Assembly (NCBI RefSeq): GCF_023716465.1
Contig: NZ_CP092415.1
Span: 3,635,501 to 3,699,500 of the forward strand
Source of the DNA: Flagellimonas marinaquae
Lineage (GTDB): Bacteria; Bacteroidota; Bacteroidia; Flavobacteriales; Flavobacteriaceae
Direction of reading: 5' to 3'
DNA length: 64,000 nucleotides
Notes under the pieces: generated by a model
Databases searched by the model: none
What the model was told of the DNA's origin: nothing
What the model saw: only the letters and a program-made list of their open reading frames with translations
Program-made: the position numbers and the translations under genes
Shown: piece after piece, positions 35,527-47,339 of the stretch
How the letters are laid out: the number at the start of each line of letters is the position of its first letter
Numbering within the stretch: position 1 is the stretch's first letter

Positions 35527-37938
35527 ATGAAGATTTCTTACAACTGGTTAAAGCAATTTGTGCAAATTGATTGGGATGCTCATAAAACAGGTGAGCTATT
35601 AACGGATTTAGGCCTGGAGGTTGAGGGTATTGCCCAATTCGAATCAGTTAAAGGTGGTTTAAAGGGCATAGTGGTCGGACAAGTTCTGACCTGCGAAAAG
35701 CACCCAAATGCAGATAAACTTAAACTGACCACCGTAGATGTTGGACAAGAAGCCCCATTGCAGATTGTATGTGGCGCTCCAAACGTAGCTGCCGGCCAAA
35801 AGGTACCGGTTGCCATCGTTGGGACCACATTGTACACTAAAGAAGGTGAGGCTTGGACGATTAAAAAAGGAAAAATCCGAGGCGAAGTAAGCCAAGGTAT
35901 GATCTGTGCAGAAGATGAAATAGGTCTTGGTGACGGTCATGATGGTATTATGGTCCTAAATGATGACTTGGTTCCCGGAACTCCATGCGCCCAAGTTTTT
36001 GATATTGAGAACGATGAGGTTTTTGAAATAGGACTGACCCCTAACCGTGCCGACGCCATGAGCCATTTTGGTGTGGCTCGCGATCTTAAGGCCGGGCTGG
36101 AACAACAAGAGATACAGAAAGAACTGGTTACACCATCTACCAGTAACTTCTCCGTTGACAATAGATCTTTAAAAATTGATGTTGAGGTCAAGGATAGTGA
36201 TCTAGCACCAAGATACTGCGGGGTCACTATTAGCAACTTGATTGTTCAGGAGTCGCCAGATTGGCTAAAAAATCGCTTGAAATCCATTGGACTTACCCCC
36301 ATTAACAATGTAGTGGATGTAACCAATTATGTATTGCACGAATTAGGACAGCCTTTGCACGCTTTTGATGCTTCGAAAATAAAGGGCAACAAAGTTGAGG
36401 TCAAAACACTACCAGCAGGCACAAAGTTTACTACTCTGGACGAGGTGGAACGGGAATTGCACGAGGACGACCTCATGATCTGTGATGGTGAAAAGCCCAT
36501 GTGTATTGCCGGTGTATTTGGAGGTATTCACTCCGGGGTCACCGAGCACACTACATCTATCTTCCTGGAGAGCGCTTATTTTGACCCTGTATCCATCCGG
36601 AAAACAGCCAAAAGACATGGTCTGAGCACGGATGCTTCCTTCAGGTTTGAAAGAGGTATCGATATCAACCTTTCCAAATATGCACTAAAAAGAGCCGCCT
36701 TGCTTATTAGGGAGATAGCTGGGGGATATATCACTTCGGATATTATTGATCTTTTCCCTAAAAAACCACAGGACAGACAGGTTTTCTTGACTTTTAATAA
36801 AATAAACTCACTAATTGGACAGGAGATACCCCAAGATACCATAAAATCGATATTATCCTCGCTAGAAATACGCATCAACAATGTAACAGAGTCCGGATTG
36901 GGTCTTACCATCCCTACCTACAGAGTCGACGTAACAAGAGAGGTGGATGTTATTGAGGAAATTTTAAGGGTGTTCGGATACAATAATGTTGATTTTAAGG
37001 AAAAACTAAACGCATCCATTGCCAAATCTTCCCGCTTTGAAAACCACAGATTACAGGATATCATCGGGAATACCTTGGCTGCAAAGGGATTCTATGAGAT
37101 CATGACCAATAGCTTGGTTTCTTCGGATTTTGTTGAGGAAAATACATCTGCCGTGGAAATGTTGAACCCATTAAGTTCGGACCTATCCATCTTAAGAACC
37201 TCCATGCTGCACTCTGGTCTACAAACTGTGAACTACAATCATAATAGGCAAAAAAACGACCTAAAATTGTTCGAATTTGGGAAAACCTACCACAAAATGG
37301 ATGAAGGTTTCCAAGAAAATCAGCATTTATCCATTTTTATCTCGGGAGAACGCACGGAAAATAGTTGGGCAACAAGTTCACGAAAATCCGATTTTTTCTA
37401 TTTAAAAGGAATTGTTGAAATTCTTTTTGAACGCCTTGGTCTAGGAAACTTGGACGTTGAGCCAGCTACTGACGATAATCTTGCCGAGGGCATTACCTTT
37501 GTGAAGGGCAGCAATCAAATAGCTTCCATTGGTTTGGTGGCTAAATCAGTATTGAAACGTTTTGATATTAAGCAAGAGGTATTCTATGCCAATTTGGATT
37601 GGGATTCCGTTCTCAATGCCGTTAACAGGAACAATATTACTTTTAAAGAAATTCCAAAATTCCCAGAGGTAACAAGGGATTTCGCCCTGTTATTGGACGA
37701 CTCCATTACTTTTAAAAAGGTGTACGATATTGCTTGGAGCACGGAGAAAAAGTTACTTAAAAAGGTAAACCTATTCGATGTTTATACAGGTAAAAATCTT
37801 CCTGATGGTAAAAAATCCTATGCGGTAAGCTTCACCCTTATGGACGAAAACAAAACCCTTACCGATAAGCAAATCGACAAAATAATGGGGAAATTATTGA
37901 CCCAATACCAGAAGCAACTGGGAGCTGAACTTCGATAA
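35527..37938 (+). CDS. pheT: Phenylalanine-tRNA ligase beta subunit
   Basis: The 803-aa protein is of usual length. An N-terminal tRNA-binding (EMAP-like) domain (GIVVGQVLTCEKHPNADKLK) is followed by B3/B4 editing domains, the B5 domain and a C-terminal anticodon-binding ferredoxin fold (PEVTRDFALLLDDSITF ... VSFTLMDENKTLTDKQI). It forms an alpha2-beta2 enzyme with PheS, encoded elsewhere. Its stop is immediately next to the stop of the convergent fasciclin gene. Confidence 0.97.
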   Translation: MKISYNWLKQFVQIDWDAHKTGELLTDLGLEVEGIAQFESVKGGLKGIVVGQVLTCEKHPNADKLKLTTVDVGQEAPLQIVCGAPNVAAGQKVPVAIVGTTLYTKEGEAWTIKKGKIRGEVSQGMICAEDEIGLGDGHDGIMVLNDDLVPGTPCAQVFDIENDEVFEIGLTPNRADAMSHFGVARDLKAGLEQQEIQKELVTPSTSNFSVDNRSLKIDVEVKDSDLAPRYCGVTISNLIVQESPDWLKNRLKSIGLTPINNVVDVTNYVLHELGQPLHAFDASKIKGNKVEVKTLPAGTKFTTLDEVERELHEDDLMICDGEKPMCIAGVFGGIHSGVTEHTTSIFLESAYFDPVSIRKTAKRHGLSTDASFRFERGIDINLSKYALKRAALLIREIAGGYITSDIIDLFPKKPQDRQVFLTFNKINSLIGQEIPQDTIKSILSSLEIRINNVTESGLGLTIPTYRVDVTREVDVIEEILRVFGYNNVDFKEKLNASIAKSSRFENHRLQDIIGNTLAAKGFYEIMTNSLVSSDFVEENTSAVEMLNPLSSDLSILRTSMLHSGLQTVNYNHNRQKNDLKLFEFGKTYHKMDEGFQENQHLSIFISGERTENSWATSSRKSDFFYLKGIVEILFERLGLGNLDVEPATDDNLAEGITFVKGSNQIASIGLVAKSVLKRFDIKQEVFYANLDWDSVLNAVNRNNITFKEIPKFPEVTRDFALLLDDSITFKKVYDIAWSTEKKLLKKVNLFDVYTGKNLPDGKKSYAVSFTLMDENKTLTDKQIDKIMGKLLTQYQKQLGAELR

Positions 37939-38469
37939 TTACATTTGTGCAGGCAAAATAACACTGTCAATCTCGTGGATAACCCCTTTGTTCTCGAGAT
38001 TTAAGTCTGCCGTAGTAATTCTGGCCGTGTTTCCGACCGGATCGGTCAGTACAATGTCGTAACCATCCAAATGAGCCGTGAGCTTTTTGCCCTGAACTGT
38101 GGTAAAAGCCGCTGTGCCATTTCCTCTACCGATAGCTCTCAACATTCTTGATGCCGTTAATTGGCCAGCTACAATATGGTAGGCCAACAATGATTTTAAC
38201 GCACTCTTATCCTCTGCATTGATCAATTCCGTTATCTTATTATTGGAAAACTTAGCGAACGCTGCATCGGAAGGTGCAAATATGGTAAATGGGCCCGATT
38301 TAGCAAGAAGAGACCCCAATTCGGTTGCATTTACAGCATTGAACAAGATTTTGTGATTATCGAGTTTATCTGACCCATAGGCCAATGCGTTCGATGTATT
38401 TTGTGCAGAGGCAAAAAGGCTAAAAGCCAAACCAAGGCCAAGTAGGAATTTAGAGATGGGGGTCTTCAT
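37939..38469 (-). CDS. Exported fasciclin-domain protein
   Basis: The 176-aa protein has a signal peptide ending LFASAQ and one FAS1 domain: LLAKSGPFTIFAPSDAAFAKF (H1 region), LLAYHIVAGQLTASRM and the H2-like NKGVIHEIDSVILP. Single-FAS1 proteins are typically secreted adhesion or matrix proteins. The substrate is unknown. Confidence 0.88.
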   Translation of the reverse strand: MKTPISKFLLGLGLAFSLFASAQNTSNALAYGSDKLDNHKILFNAVNATELGSLLAKSGPFTIFAPSDAAFAKFSNNKITELINAEDKSALKSLLAYHIVAGQLTASRMLRAIGRGNGTAAFTTVQGKKLTAHLDGYDIVLTDPVGNTARITTADLNLENKGVIHEIDSVILPAQM

Positions 38470-38655
38470 TATACTGCGATCAAAAGCCGAAACTTTATAT
38501 TTTAAGGTACTGTTATACGATTAAATGCCAAAAACTTCGATAAGATACATCTTTTTACGAGAGAACGAAGTACTTTTTTACAACCAAGATTTCATTTAAC
38601 ACAAACTTAACATTCATGGTTTATGATGGATGTCATGATCAAAAAATCAAATGCT

Positions 38656-38663
38656 TAAATTTG
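38656..38663 (+). promoter_or_regulatory. -7 box upstream of the hypothetical gene at 38687
   Basis: TAAATTTG matches TAnnTTTG exactly. No good -33 box was found. Its position supports the ATG at 38687 rather than the one at 38651, which precedes it. Confidence 0.4.
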
Positions 38664-38686
38664 AGAAGATTACCAAAAAAAATAGC

Positions 38687-41079
<2,393 letters not shown>

Positions 41080-41168
41080 CTAATTTAAATGCCCATATTT
41101 AACCGATCAAAAATAACCGTTTAACAACATTTAACTACACGTTAACAAGTTAGGCTAATCGGGTTGTT

Positions 41169-41176
41169 TATTTTTG
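41169..41176 (+). promoter_or_regulatory. -7 box of the lipoprotein gene at 41201
   Basis: TATTTTTG matches TAnnTTTG and lies 24 bp before the ATG. The -33 element is not clear. Confidence 0.45.
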
Positions 41177-41200
41177 ATTCAATTGTATCCTTAGCTATAT

Positions 41201-42592
41201 ATGGTAAGATTATTACTCGGCCTCACTGTACTTTCTTCACTTGTATCTTGTTCTGGTACGTCAGAAAACAAATCCTCCATCTATTTTGGGGGTGAAATTG
41301 TGAACCCCACTAGTGATTATGTGGTGCTGTATCACAACGATGCCTATGTTGATTCCGTAAAGTTGGACAACAACAACCATTTTGCTTTCAGGTTTGATAA
41401 CATAGAAGAAGGGCTATATCATTTTGATCATGCCCCAGAACTACAGTATGTCTATTTAAGCAAAGGGGATAGTCTTTTGGCCAGACTGAACACGGTTGAG
41501 TTCGACGAATCTTTGGTCTACTCCGGAAAAGGAAGCGAAATCAATAATTTCTTGATCGAGGTTTTCCTCAAGAACGAAAAAGAGGAGGATATCGTTAAAG
41601 ATTTTTACGTAATGGATCCAGAAACTTTTAGCAAAAAAATAGATTCATTGCATACCGCTAAAATGAATCACTTAAAAGATTTGGCCCTGGAGAACGAATT
41701 CTCCGATCGAGCTTATGCAATGGCGGAGGCTTCCATAGATTACAACACCTACATTACCAAAGAGAAATATCCTTTTTATCATAAAAAACGAACCGGGGAG
41801 GAAACCATCCACGAGTTGGACGACAGCTTTTACGAATACCGAAAAAAGATAGATCTAAACAATAAGGACCTGACTTATTTTAGACCCTATTTTGATTTTA
41901 TGAAATGGCATTTTGGCAATATGTCCTATACCGCTTGTTTGGAAGATTGTACTTCCGACAATAAAGAGCCTGTTGTAGATAGATTGCACTTTAACAAACA
42001 TAAATTGGCCCTTGTTGACAGTTTGGTGCATCAGGTAGAGCTAAGAGACATTTTATTTAGAAATGTTGCCATGGATTACTTATTGAGGGAACACAAAACC
42101 AGCGAGGAGGCATCAGCTTTTATCGAGAAGTTCAAAAAGCTATCATCCAACGATCAACACAAGGAAGAGATCGATCTACTTTACAAAGGCATCAAAAATT
42201 TGCAGCCGAACACGGCTCTGCCCAATTTGTTGGTCAAAAACATGAACAATGAGGAAGTGTCCATAAAGGAACTGGCCAACAACAAAAAGAATACGGTGTT
42301 TTACTTCTGGACCGCTGAGCAAAAAAGACATTTTAGAAATGTAAACCAGCATATTACATCTCTTGAAGAAAAATACCCGCATTACAATTTTATAGGGATT
42401 AACCTAAGAACCAATTACAACCAATGGCAACAGCTAATGGAAGAGTATCAGTTGGACACCAATAAACAGTATTTTGGAGAAAACTTTAAGGAGCTCCAGA
42501 TGGCCATGATCATTGACGGGCTCAACAAATGCGTTATTGCCAAGGATACGGTAATAGTAGATGGGTTTGCCAATCTTTACACTTCCTTATAG
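41201..42592 (+). CDS. Thioredoxin-fold lipoprotein lacking the CxxC motif
   Basis: The 463-aa protein has a lipobox (SSLVSC, Cys 17) and a beta-rich N-terminal domain similar in layout to the TlpA-like proteins at 17563 and 34150. A long helical middle follows, then a C-terminal thioredoxin-like end where VFYFWTAEQKRHFRNVNQHI occupies the place of the usual FWASWCxPCR. The catalytic cysteines are absent, so a non-redox binding role is inferred. Confidence 0.75.
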   Translation: MVRLLLGLTVLSSLVSCSGTSENKSSIYFGGEIVNPTSDYVVLYHNDAYVDSVKLDNNNHFAFRFDNIEEGLYHFDHAPELQYVYLSKGDSLLARLNTVEFDESLVYSGKGSEINNFLIEVFLKNEKEEDIVKDFYVMDPETFSKKIDSLHTAKMNHLKDLALENEFSDRAYAMAEASIDYNTYITKEKYPFYHKKRTGEETIHELDDSFYEYRKKIDLNNKDLTYFRPYFDFMKWHFGNMSYTACLEDCTSDNKEPVVDRLHFNKHKLALVDSLVHQVELRDILFRNVAMDYLLREHKTSEEASAFIEKFKKLSSNDQHKEEIDLLYKGIKNLQPNTALPNLLVKNMNNEEVSIKELANNKKNTVFYFWTAEQKRHFRNVNQHITSLEEKYPHYNFIGINLRTNYNQWQQLMEEYQLDTNKQYFGENFKELQMAMIIDGLNKCVIAKDTVIVDGFANLYTSL

Positions 42593-42597
42593 CGAAT

Positions 42598-42628
42598 AAA
42601 AAAGCCCCGAACGATTTTCATTCAGGGC
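42598..42628 (-). terminator. Terminator of the transaldolase gene
   Basis: Read on the minus strand, an imperfect GC stem (GCCCTGAA ... TTCGGGGC) is followed by six T (complement of 42598-42603). Confidence 0.65.
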
Positions 42629-42653
42629 CTGTTTAATTGTTTATTCTTTTCTA

Positions 42654-43310
42654 TTAGGAATTTCCCTTTCTATAATCCGCCAAGAATTTTTCCAATCCAA
42701 TATCGGTCAAGGGGTGTTTCAACAATCCATCGATTGAGGACAATGGGCCGGTCATTACATCGGCACCCAACTTTGCACAGTCGATTACGTGCATCGTGTG
42801 ACGGATTGATGCTGCCAATATCTGGGTATCAAAATTGTAGTTATCATAAATCAAACGGATTTCCGCGATCAGGTTAAGTCCATCGGTGGAAATATCGTCC
42901 AATCTACCCAAGAAAGGGGAAACATAAGTTGCTCCGGCTTTAGCGGCCAACAGCGCTTGCCCTGGTGAAAAAACCAAAGTACAATTGGTACGGATACCAT
43001 TATCGGAAAAGTATTTCAATGCCTTTACCCCATCTTTTATCATAGGGACTTTTACCACGATCTGATCGTGCAATTTGGCAAGCTCCTCACCTTCCTTCAC
43101 CATTTCGTTGAACTCCGTGGCCACCACTTCGGCAGAAACGTCACCATCCACAATATTGCAAATGTCCACATAATGTTTAAGGATATTATCTTTTCCAGTA
43201 ATACCTTCTTTGGCCATTAGGGAGGGATTGGTGGTTACACCGTCCAGTACGCCCAACTCTTGGGCTTCCTTAATCTGGTCCAAATTGGCAGTATCGATAA
43301 AAAACTTCAT
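42654..43310 (-). CDS. Transaldolase, small TalC/fructose-6-phosphate-aldolase-like type
   Basis: The 218-aa TIM barrel begins [15 protein letters not shown] and has [14 protein letters not shown], the Schiff-base lysine in [11 protein letters not shown], and [11 protein letters not shown]. The length and motifs are of the small subfamily (about 215 aa), which includes true transaldolases and F6P aldolases; these cannot be separated here. Non-oxidative pentose phosphate pathway is the likely role. Confidence 0.93.
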   Translation of the reverse strand: MKFFIDTANLDQIKEAQELGVLDGVTTNPSLMAKEGITGKDNILKHYVDICNIVDGDVSAEVVATEFNEMVKEGEELAKLHDQIVVKVPMIKDGVKALKYFSDNGIRTNCTLVFSPGQALLAAKAGATYVSPFLGRLDDISTDGLNLIAEIRLIYDNYNFDTQILAASIRHTMHVIDCAKLGADVMTGPLSSIDGLLKHPLTDIGLEKFLADYRKGNS

Positions 43311-43347
43311 TTCTAAGTATTTATATAGGTTCGTAAGAGGTATAAAA

Positions 43348-44157
43348 TTACAATTTATAATGGTTGAGGAGTAATTTTTCGTAGACTTTATCGGGTAATA
43401 TCTTCTTTAACCTAAGTGAAAATTTTTGTAAAAATGCCCCTACCGGATTATGGACCTTGGGTTTCTTTTGGTTTATGATCTTATATACAGCCTCAGCTAC
43501 TTGAACGGGGTCCCCCCCACTATCCACATCTTCATCGATCCCTTTAAGGGTTTGACCATATTTTTCTGCATAAGCCGAACCTTTGATAACCGGGGAATGG
43601 TACCTGCCAGAGGCTATGTTGGTCGCAAAATCCCCTGGTGCGACATTGGTAATGGTAACGCCAAAATCTTTGGTCTCCATACGCAATGCCTCTGTGATTA
43701 GCCCCAAAGCACCTTTGGTGGCAGAATAGAATCCTCGGAAAGGCAATCCCATATATCCTGCAATAGAGGTTATATTGATGATGGTACCCCCACCCTGTTG
43801 GCGCATTTGTGGCAATACCGCCTTCATTACATGTACTGGACCATGAAAGTTTGTATCGAAAACATGTAGAATTTCCTCGTGTGGTGTCTCTTCAATAGGC
43901 CCTGTAATGCCGACACCGGCATTGTTGATCAAAACATCCAATCGGTTTTCCTTGGAAATAACGTAAGAAACTGCTTTTTGTATACTTTCCACGTCCTTCA
44001 CGTCCAATTGGACCAGTTCAAAATGATCAAAGTCGGGATAATTTTTAGGATTTCGCGTAGTACCATAAACCGTAAGGCCTTTTTGGGTCAAAAATGAGCC
44101 AATGGACTTACCAATTCCTGAAGAACCGCCTGTGATCAGTACAACTTTTTTATCCAT
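43348..44157 (-). CDS. Short-chain dehydrogenase/reductase
   Basis: The 269-aa classical SDR has [13 protein letters not shown] for cofactor binding near residue 9, NNAGVG, the catalytic Ser in NITSIAG and the YSATKGAL Tyr/Lys pair. The C-terminal extension resembles the retinol-dehydrogenase-like group. The substrate is unknown. ATG 44157 is chosen; upstream ATG 44163 is possible. Further upstream lies the SRP RNA. Confidence 0.88.
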   Translation of the reverse strand: MDKKVVLITGGSSGIGKSIGSFLTQKGLTVYGTTRNPKNYPDFDHFELVQLDVKDVESIQKAVSYVISKENRLDVLINNAGVGITGPIEETPHEEILHVFDTNFHGPVHVMKAVLPQMRQQGGGTIINITSIAGYMGLPFRGFYSATKGALGLITEALRMETKDFGVTITNVAPGDFATNIASGRYHSPVIKGSAYAEKYGQTLKGIDEDVDSGGDPVQVAEAVYKIINQKKPKVHNPVGAFLQKFSLRLKKILPDKVYEKLLLNHYKL

Positions 44158-44185
44158 GATCATCTGATTTTTGGGTACAAAAAAA

Positions 44186-44280
44186 GGCAAGCTACCTACA
44201 TCGCACCGCTACGACCACATACCCTTGCTGCGTTCCCGCCCTGGGGGATTCTGCAGGAGCTGGTCGTGTAGGACTTGCCG
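44186..44280 (-). ncRNA. ffs: Signal recognition particle RNA, small bacterial type
   Basis: On the minus strand the ends pair (GGCAAG near 44279-44274 with CTTGCC at 44191-44186). The domain IV core is present: CAGGGCG-GGAA-CGCAGCAAGGGTA, with the GGAA tetraloop, the asymmetric AGCA side and the conserved GATGTAGGTAGC 3' part. A T run follows the 3' end. It binds Ffh for cotranslational targeting. Ends are estimated from the closing stem. Confidence 0.9.
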
Positions 44281-44284
44281 AGTG

Positions 44285-44315
44285 CAAATATACGACCTTT
44301 TAAAATTTGTGGCAA
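44285..44315 (-). promoter_or_regulatory. SRP RNA promoter
   Basis: On the minus strand TATATTTG (complement of 44285-44292) is a perfect -7 box, and TTG (complement of 44313-44315) lies 20 bp further upstream. The box ends 5 bp before the RNA 5' end. Confidence 0.75.
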
Positions 44316-44357
44316 TCCCATTTCATTCTTAATTTCGAAGATTCTTGATAACTTGCT

Positions 44358-45419
44358 ATGACACAAACACTCAAAACCATGGGCAAACTTTTTTTCGCAA
44401 CAACTACATTGCTTTTCTTTTTGGCCTGTGGCGGTAATCCCGACCCGGCCAAGCACTTCTCCATTCAGCTGGAAAACAAATCAATACAGCTAAACCAGCA
44501 GGTGGGTGTTGCTTTAAAGAACAAAAAGGACATCGAAATTTCGAATCTGCAGTACTTAATAGATGGTAAGGAAATGCCCCTCACCAATGGAAAATTGACC
44601 ATGGCCCTGCCCACTTTGGGCACCAAAACACTTATTGCCAAGTTCAATATTGAAAATCAAACCGTAGAAGTTGAAAAAGAGATCAGGGTATTGGCGGAGT
44701 CGGCACCAGAAATTTACACCTACGAAATTTTGAACACCTACCCCCACGATACCGGGGCCTATACACAGGGCCTGGAGTTTCATGAAGGAGTTTTATATGA
44801 GAGTACAGGCAAAAAAGGAGCTTCCACTGTGCGAAAGGTCAATTTTGAGACGGGAGAAGTTATGCAACAGATCGATATGGATGCCTCTATATTCGGAGAG
44901 GGCATTACTATACTGAACGATAAATTGTATCAACTTACCTGGCAGAGCGGTATCGGCTTTGTGTACAACATTGGCGATTTGGAAAAAATCAAAAACTTTA
45001 CCTATGGTAAAAGTCGCGAAGGATGGGGCCTGTGCAACGATGGCGATAAAATATTCAAGAGCGACGGCACCGAAAAAATATGGTTCTTGGACCCAGATAC
45101 CCTTGAAGAAACCGGATACATTGAGATAGCGACCAACAAATCAATTTTTAATAAGGCCAACGAACTGGAATATGTGAACGGAAAAATTTATGCCAACGTG
45201 TACCAAAAGGAGAGCATGATGATCATAGATGCAACATCCGGTGCTATAGAGGGTGTAATTAATTTTGGAGGTCTAAAAAATAAAGTGAAGAAAGGTGCTG
45301 AATGGGACGATAACAATTCGGTGCTCAATGGGGTTGCCTATCATCCAGAAAAGAAAACTTTTTTTGTGACCGGTAAAAACTGGGACAAACTTTTTGAGGT
45401 AAAAATCCTTAAGAAGTAG
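44358..45419 (+). CDS. Glutaminyl-peptide cyclotransferase-like lipoprotein
   Basis: The 353-aa protein has a lipobox (LLFFLACGG). A short Ig-like region (about 30-115) is followed by the glutamine cyclotransferase propeller (about 120-353) with YPHDTGAYTQGLEFHEGVLYESTG, WQSGIGFVYN, GWGLCNDGDKIFKSDGT, ANELEYVNGKIYANVY and LNGVAYHPEKKTFFVTGKNW. It converts N-terminal glutamine to pyroglutamate, probably in the envelope. An internal ATG at 44379 would also give a good signal peptide. Confidence 0.9.
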   Translation: MTQTLKTMGKLFFATTTLLFFLACGGNPDPAKHFSIQLENKSIQLNQQVGVALKNKKDIEISNLQYLIDGKEMPLTNGKLTMALPTLGTKTLIAKFNIENQTVEVEKEIRVLAESAPEIYTYEILNTYPHDTGAYTQGLEFHEGVLYESTGKKGASTVRKVNFETGEVMQQIDMDASIFGEGITILNDKLYQLTWQSGIGFVYNIGDLEKIKNFTYGKSREGWGLCNDGDKIFKSDGTEKIWFLDPDTLEETGYIEIATNKSIFNKANELEYVNGKIYANVYQKESMMIIDATSGAIEGVINFGGLKNKVKKGAEWDDNNSVLNGVAYHPEKKTFFVTGKNWDKLFEVKILKK

Positions 45420-45421
45420 TA

Positions 45422-45811
45422 ATGCGGAGTTATACCGAAACCTTAAAGGTTGTCCAAAATGATCTGGACGACCTGAACCACGTAAACAATATCCGGTATA
45501 TTGAATGGATTCAGGATATTTCCAAAAAACATTGGACTTCTGCTACGTCGCAAGGAACTCAAAAGAGTATGATCTGGGTGGTCCGCAACCACAATATCAC
45601 ATACCATAAATCCGCCTTATTGGGCAATACCCTACACCTGAAAACGTACATAAAAAGCAGCAAAGGGCCCATATCGACCCGTGTGGTGGAAATTACAGAC
45701 CGCAAAACGGGAGATCTTTTGGTAAAAAGTGTAACGGAATGGTGCCTGTTGGACGCAAGGACTTTCCGTCCCAAACGAATTCCTGAAGAAATCAAAGCAC
45801 TTTTTGAATAA
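45422..45811 (+). CDS. 4-hydroxybenzoyl-CoA-type (hotdog) thioesterase
   Basis: The 129-aa hotdog protein has the active-site pattern DLDDLNHVNNIRYIEWIQD of acyl-CoA thioesterases and the second strand region ITYHKSALLGNTLHLKT. It probably hydrolyses an acyl-CoA or acyl-ACP. It starts 2 bp after the cyclotransferase stop, so it is cotranscribed. Confidence 0.88.
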   Translation: MRSYTETLKVVQNDLDDLNHVNNIRYIEWIQDISKKHWTSATSQGTQKSMIWVVRNHNITYHKSALLGNTLHLKTYIKSSKGPISTRVVEITDRKTGDLLVKSVTEWCLLDARTFRPKRIPEEIKALFE

Positions 45812-46276
45812 CAACACCTCTCCCTTGTACGACTAAGACTCTGTAAAACAAAGTTTTGACCATGTTTTTTCGCTTTGATCCCATTAAAAAACAGCAGTTC
45901 ATCGAATTTATAGGGCAAAACCGAAATTCTTCCGATTAAAATTTTGAGCCTTATAGTACAAATTGTAATATAGTAGTAGACCAAACATAAACCAAAGCTA
46001 TTTATTGAACCTACTAAACACACATCTTTCCAAACCCTATTTTGATTTTTTCTTAAAAAACTTGTAATAAAAAAGGGTGTGGACCACCATTAATTCTGAC
46101 CTAAAATTTGGGTTAAAAATTCTCCAAGAAAAATTACAGTTATTTCCTGTTTAACGTTTTTTTATGGAAAACTGTAGGAAAATAACCCGTTTTAGGAAGA
46201 AATCCCTAGTTTTTTTAAGGGAAAACTGCAATGAGTTTTTTTCGTGCGTTAGTAACTTGCAATCAGCAATTTGTAA
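45812..46276. other. Intergenic region upstream of LytTR regulator
   Basis: These 465 bp hold no gene. A direct repeat GGAAAACTG occurs at 46166-46174 and 46220-46228. On the other strand it reads CAGTTTTCC, slightly like LytTR half-sites. A weak hairpin CCCT...AGGG lies at 46204-46221. No perfect -7 box was found. Confidence 0.4.
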
Positions 46277-47011
46277 ATGGAATACACCTATAACATAATA
46301 GACTCGGATGCATCTTCTAAGCTACAGTTACAGCTGTACTTGGAGGAATACGATGATTTTATGTGCACAAGTGTCGACACCAATGCCTCGGCAGGTCTAA
46401 ATTCCATTTTAAAGTTCAACCCCGATGTGGTGCTTATCAATCTAGGTAAAGATGGTGTGGATTACTTCCAAATGGTCGCGGAACTCAACCAATATACGCA
46501 GACACTTCCCTTAATAATAGGGTACGCCAAAACCAAGGCATATGCATACAATGCCATTAAGAGCGGATTTTTTGATTATTGGATCCTGCCCCATAACGAG
46601 TTTGATATAAGAAAAACAGTTTTGCGTTTGCGCAAGATGCATCCAAAGCAAGATACCCCCTCCACTATCTGTTTAAAATCATATAAAGATTACAGATACT
46701 TGGATATGAACAACATCCTATATCTAAAATCCGATAACAACTCTACCGATTTTTTTATGAAGGACGGGAGCGTTGTCAGCGCTTTTAAAACCCTGAAATC
46801 TTTCGAAAAACAATTGCCAGGGCAATTTATCCGGGTACACCAGAGTTATATCATCAACAGCCGATATGTTTCTCGGATAAACTATGGCAAATCCATTTGC
46901 AGCCTTAATTATGGTAAAGTAGAGGAACTTCCTTTTTCCAAGACCTACAAGGACAAGGTGGATCTTTTAAAGCAAACACTCTCCAAAACAGCAACAAAGG
47001 CCCTTAATTAA
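46277..47011 (+). CDS. LytTR-type response regulator with degenerate receiver
   Basis: The 244-aa protein has a receiver-like domain (about 1-120) and a LytTR DNA-binding domain (about 138-240: ICLKSYKDYRYLDMNNILYLKSDNNSTDFFMKDGS split over the first strands, RVHQSYIINSRYVSRI). The acidic pair (DSD at 9-11) is present. The phospho-acceptor is Asn55 (PDVVLINL), and the usual Lys of the KP motif is Leu104 (WILPH). It is probably not phosphorylated and may respond to ligand or protein contact. It opens the signalling locus that continues to 50419. Confidence 0.88.
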   Translation: MEYTYNIIDSDASSKLQLQLYLEEYDDFMCTSVDTNASAGLNSILKFNPDVVLINLGKDGVDYFQMVAELNQYTQTLPLIIGYAKTKAYAYNAIKSGFFDYWILPHNEFDIRKTVLRLRKMHPKQDTPSTICLKSYKDYRYLDMNNILYLKSDNNSTDFFMKDGSVVSAFKTLKSFEKQLPGQFIRVHQSYIINSRYVSRINYGKSICSLNYGKVEELPFSKTYKDKVDLLKQTLSKTATKALN

Positions 47012-47150
47012 CAGAATTCTAACAGATCATAATCAAATTCTAGCAGAAACCTTGGCTTTACTACTCCCCGGCCAAAACTACTTCGCTTACTTAAAATGCC
47101 CCATAATTTAGCCGGTATAAACCTAATATTTATACCAAAAACCTAATATT

Positions 47151-47324
47151 ATGAAAAAAGTATTTAGCATTTTAGCATTGGCCTTGTTAACAGTAGGATT
47201 CTACTCTTGTGAAACCGAAACGGATGTACAGGAAACCGAGGCCCTGTTCGAACAACTTACCATTGACGAGAGCGCAAACGATGATGATGTTATTCCTCCT
47301 GACGGACGTGGTGACAACGAATAA
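47151..47324 (+). CDS. 57-aa acidic lipoprotein precursor
   Basis: ATG at 47151 opens a 57-residue frame. It has a classic lipoprotein signal (MKKVFSILALALLTVGFYSC, Cys20) and a short acidic mature part rich in Glu and Asp, ending DDDVIPPDGRGDNE. The stop TAA is at 47322-47324. The signal peptide and acidic tail make it a convincing gene despite its length. It lies between the LytTR regulator and the histidine kinase, so it could be a signal or ligand precursor; this is inference. Confidence 0.72.
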   Translation: MKKVFSILALALLTVGFYSCETETDVQETEALFEQLTIDESANDDDVIPPDGRGDNE

Positions 47325-47339
47325 TTGATCTTGCTAATT

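Noticed and set aside
44196..44456. 86-codon minus-strand frame
   Set aside because: Overlaps the SRP RNA and its promoter and has no protein features.
46136..46228. LytTR binding repeats upstream of the LytTR gene
   Set aside because: ACAGTT, AACGTT and the CAGTTTTCC repeats are near the consensus, but their spacing does not fit the usual pair of half-sites, so no site is called.
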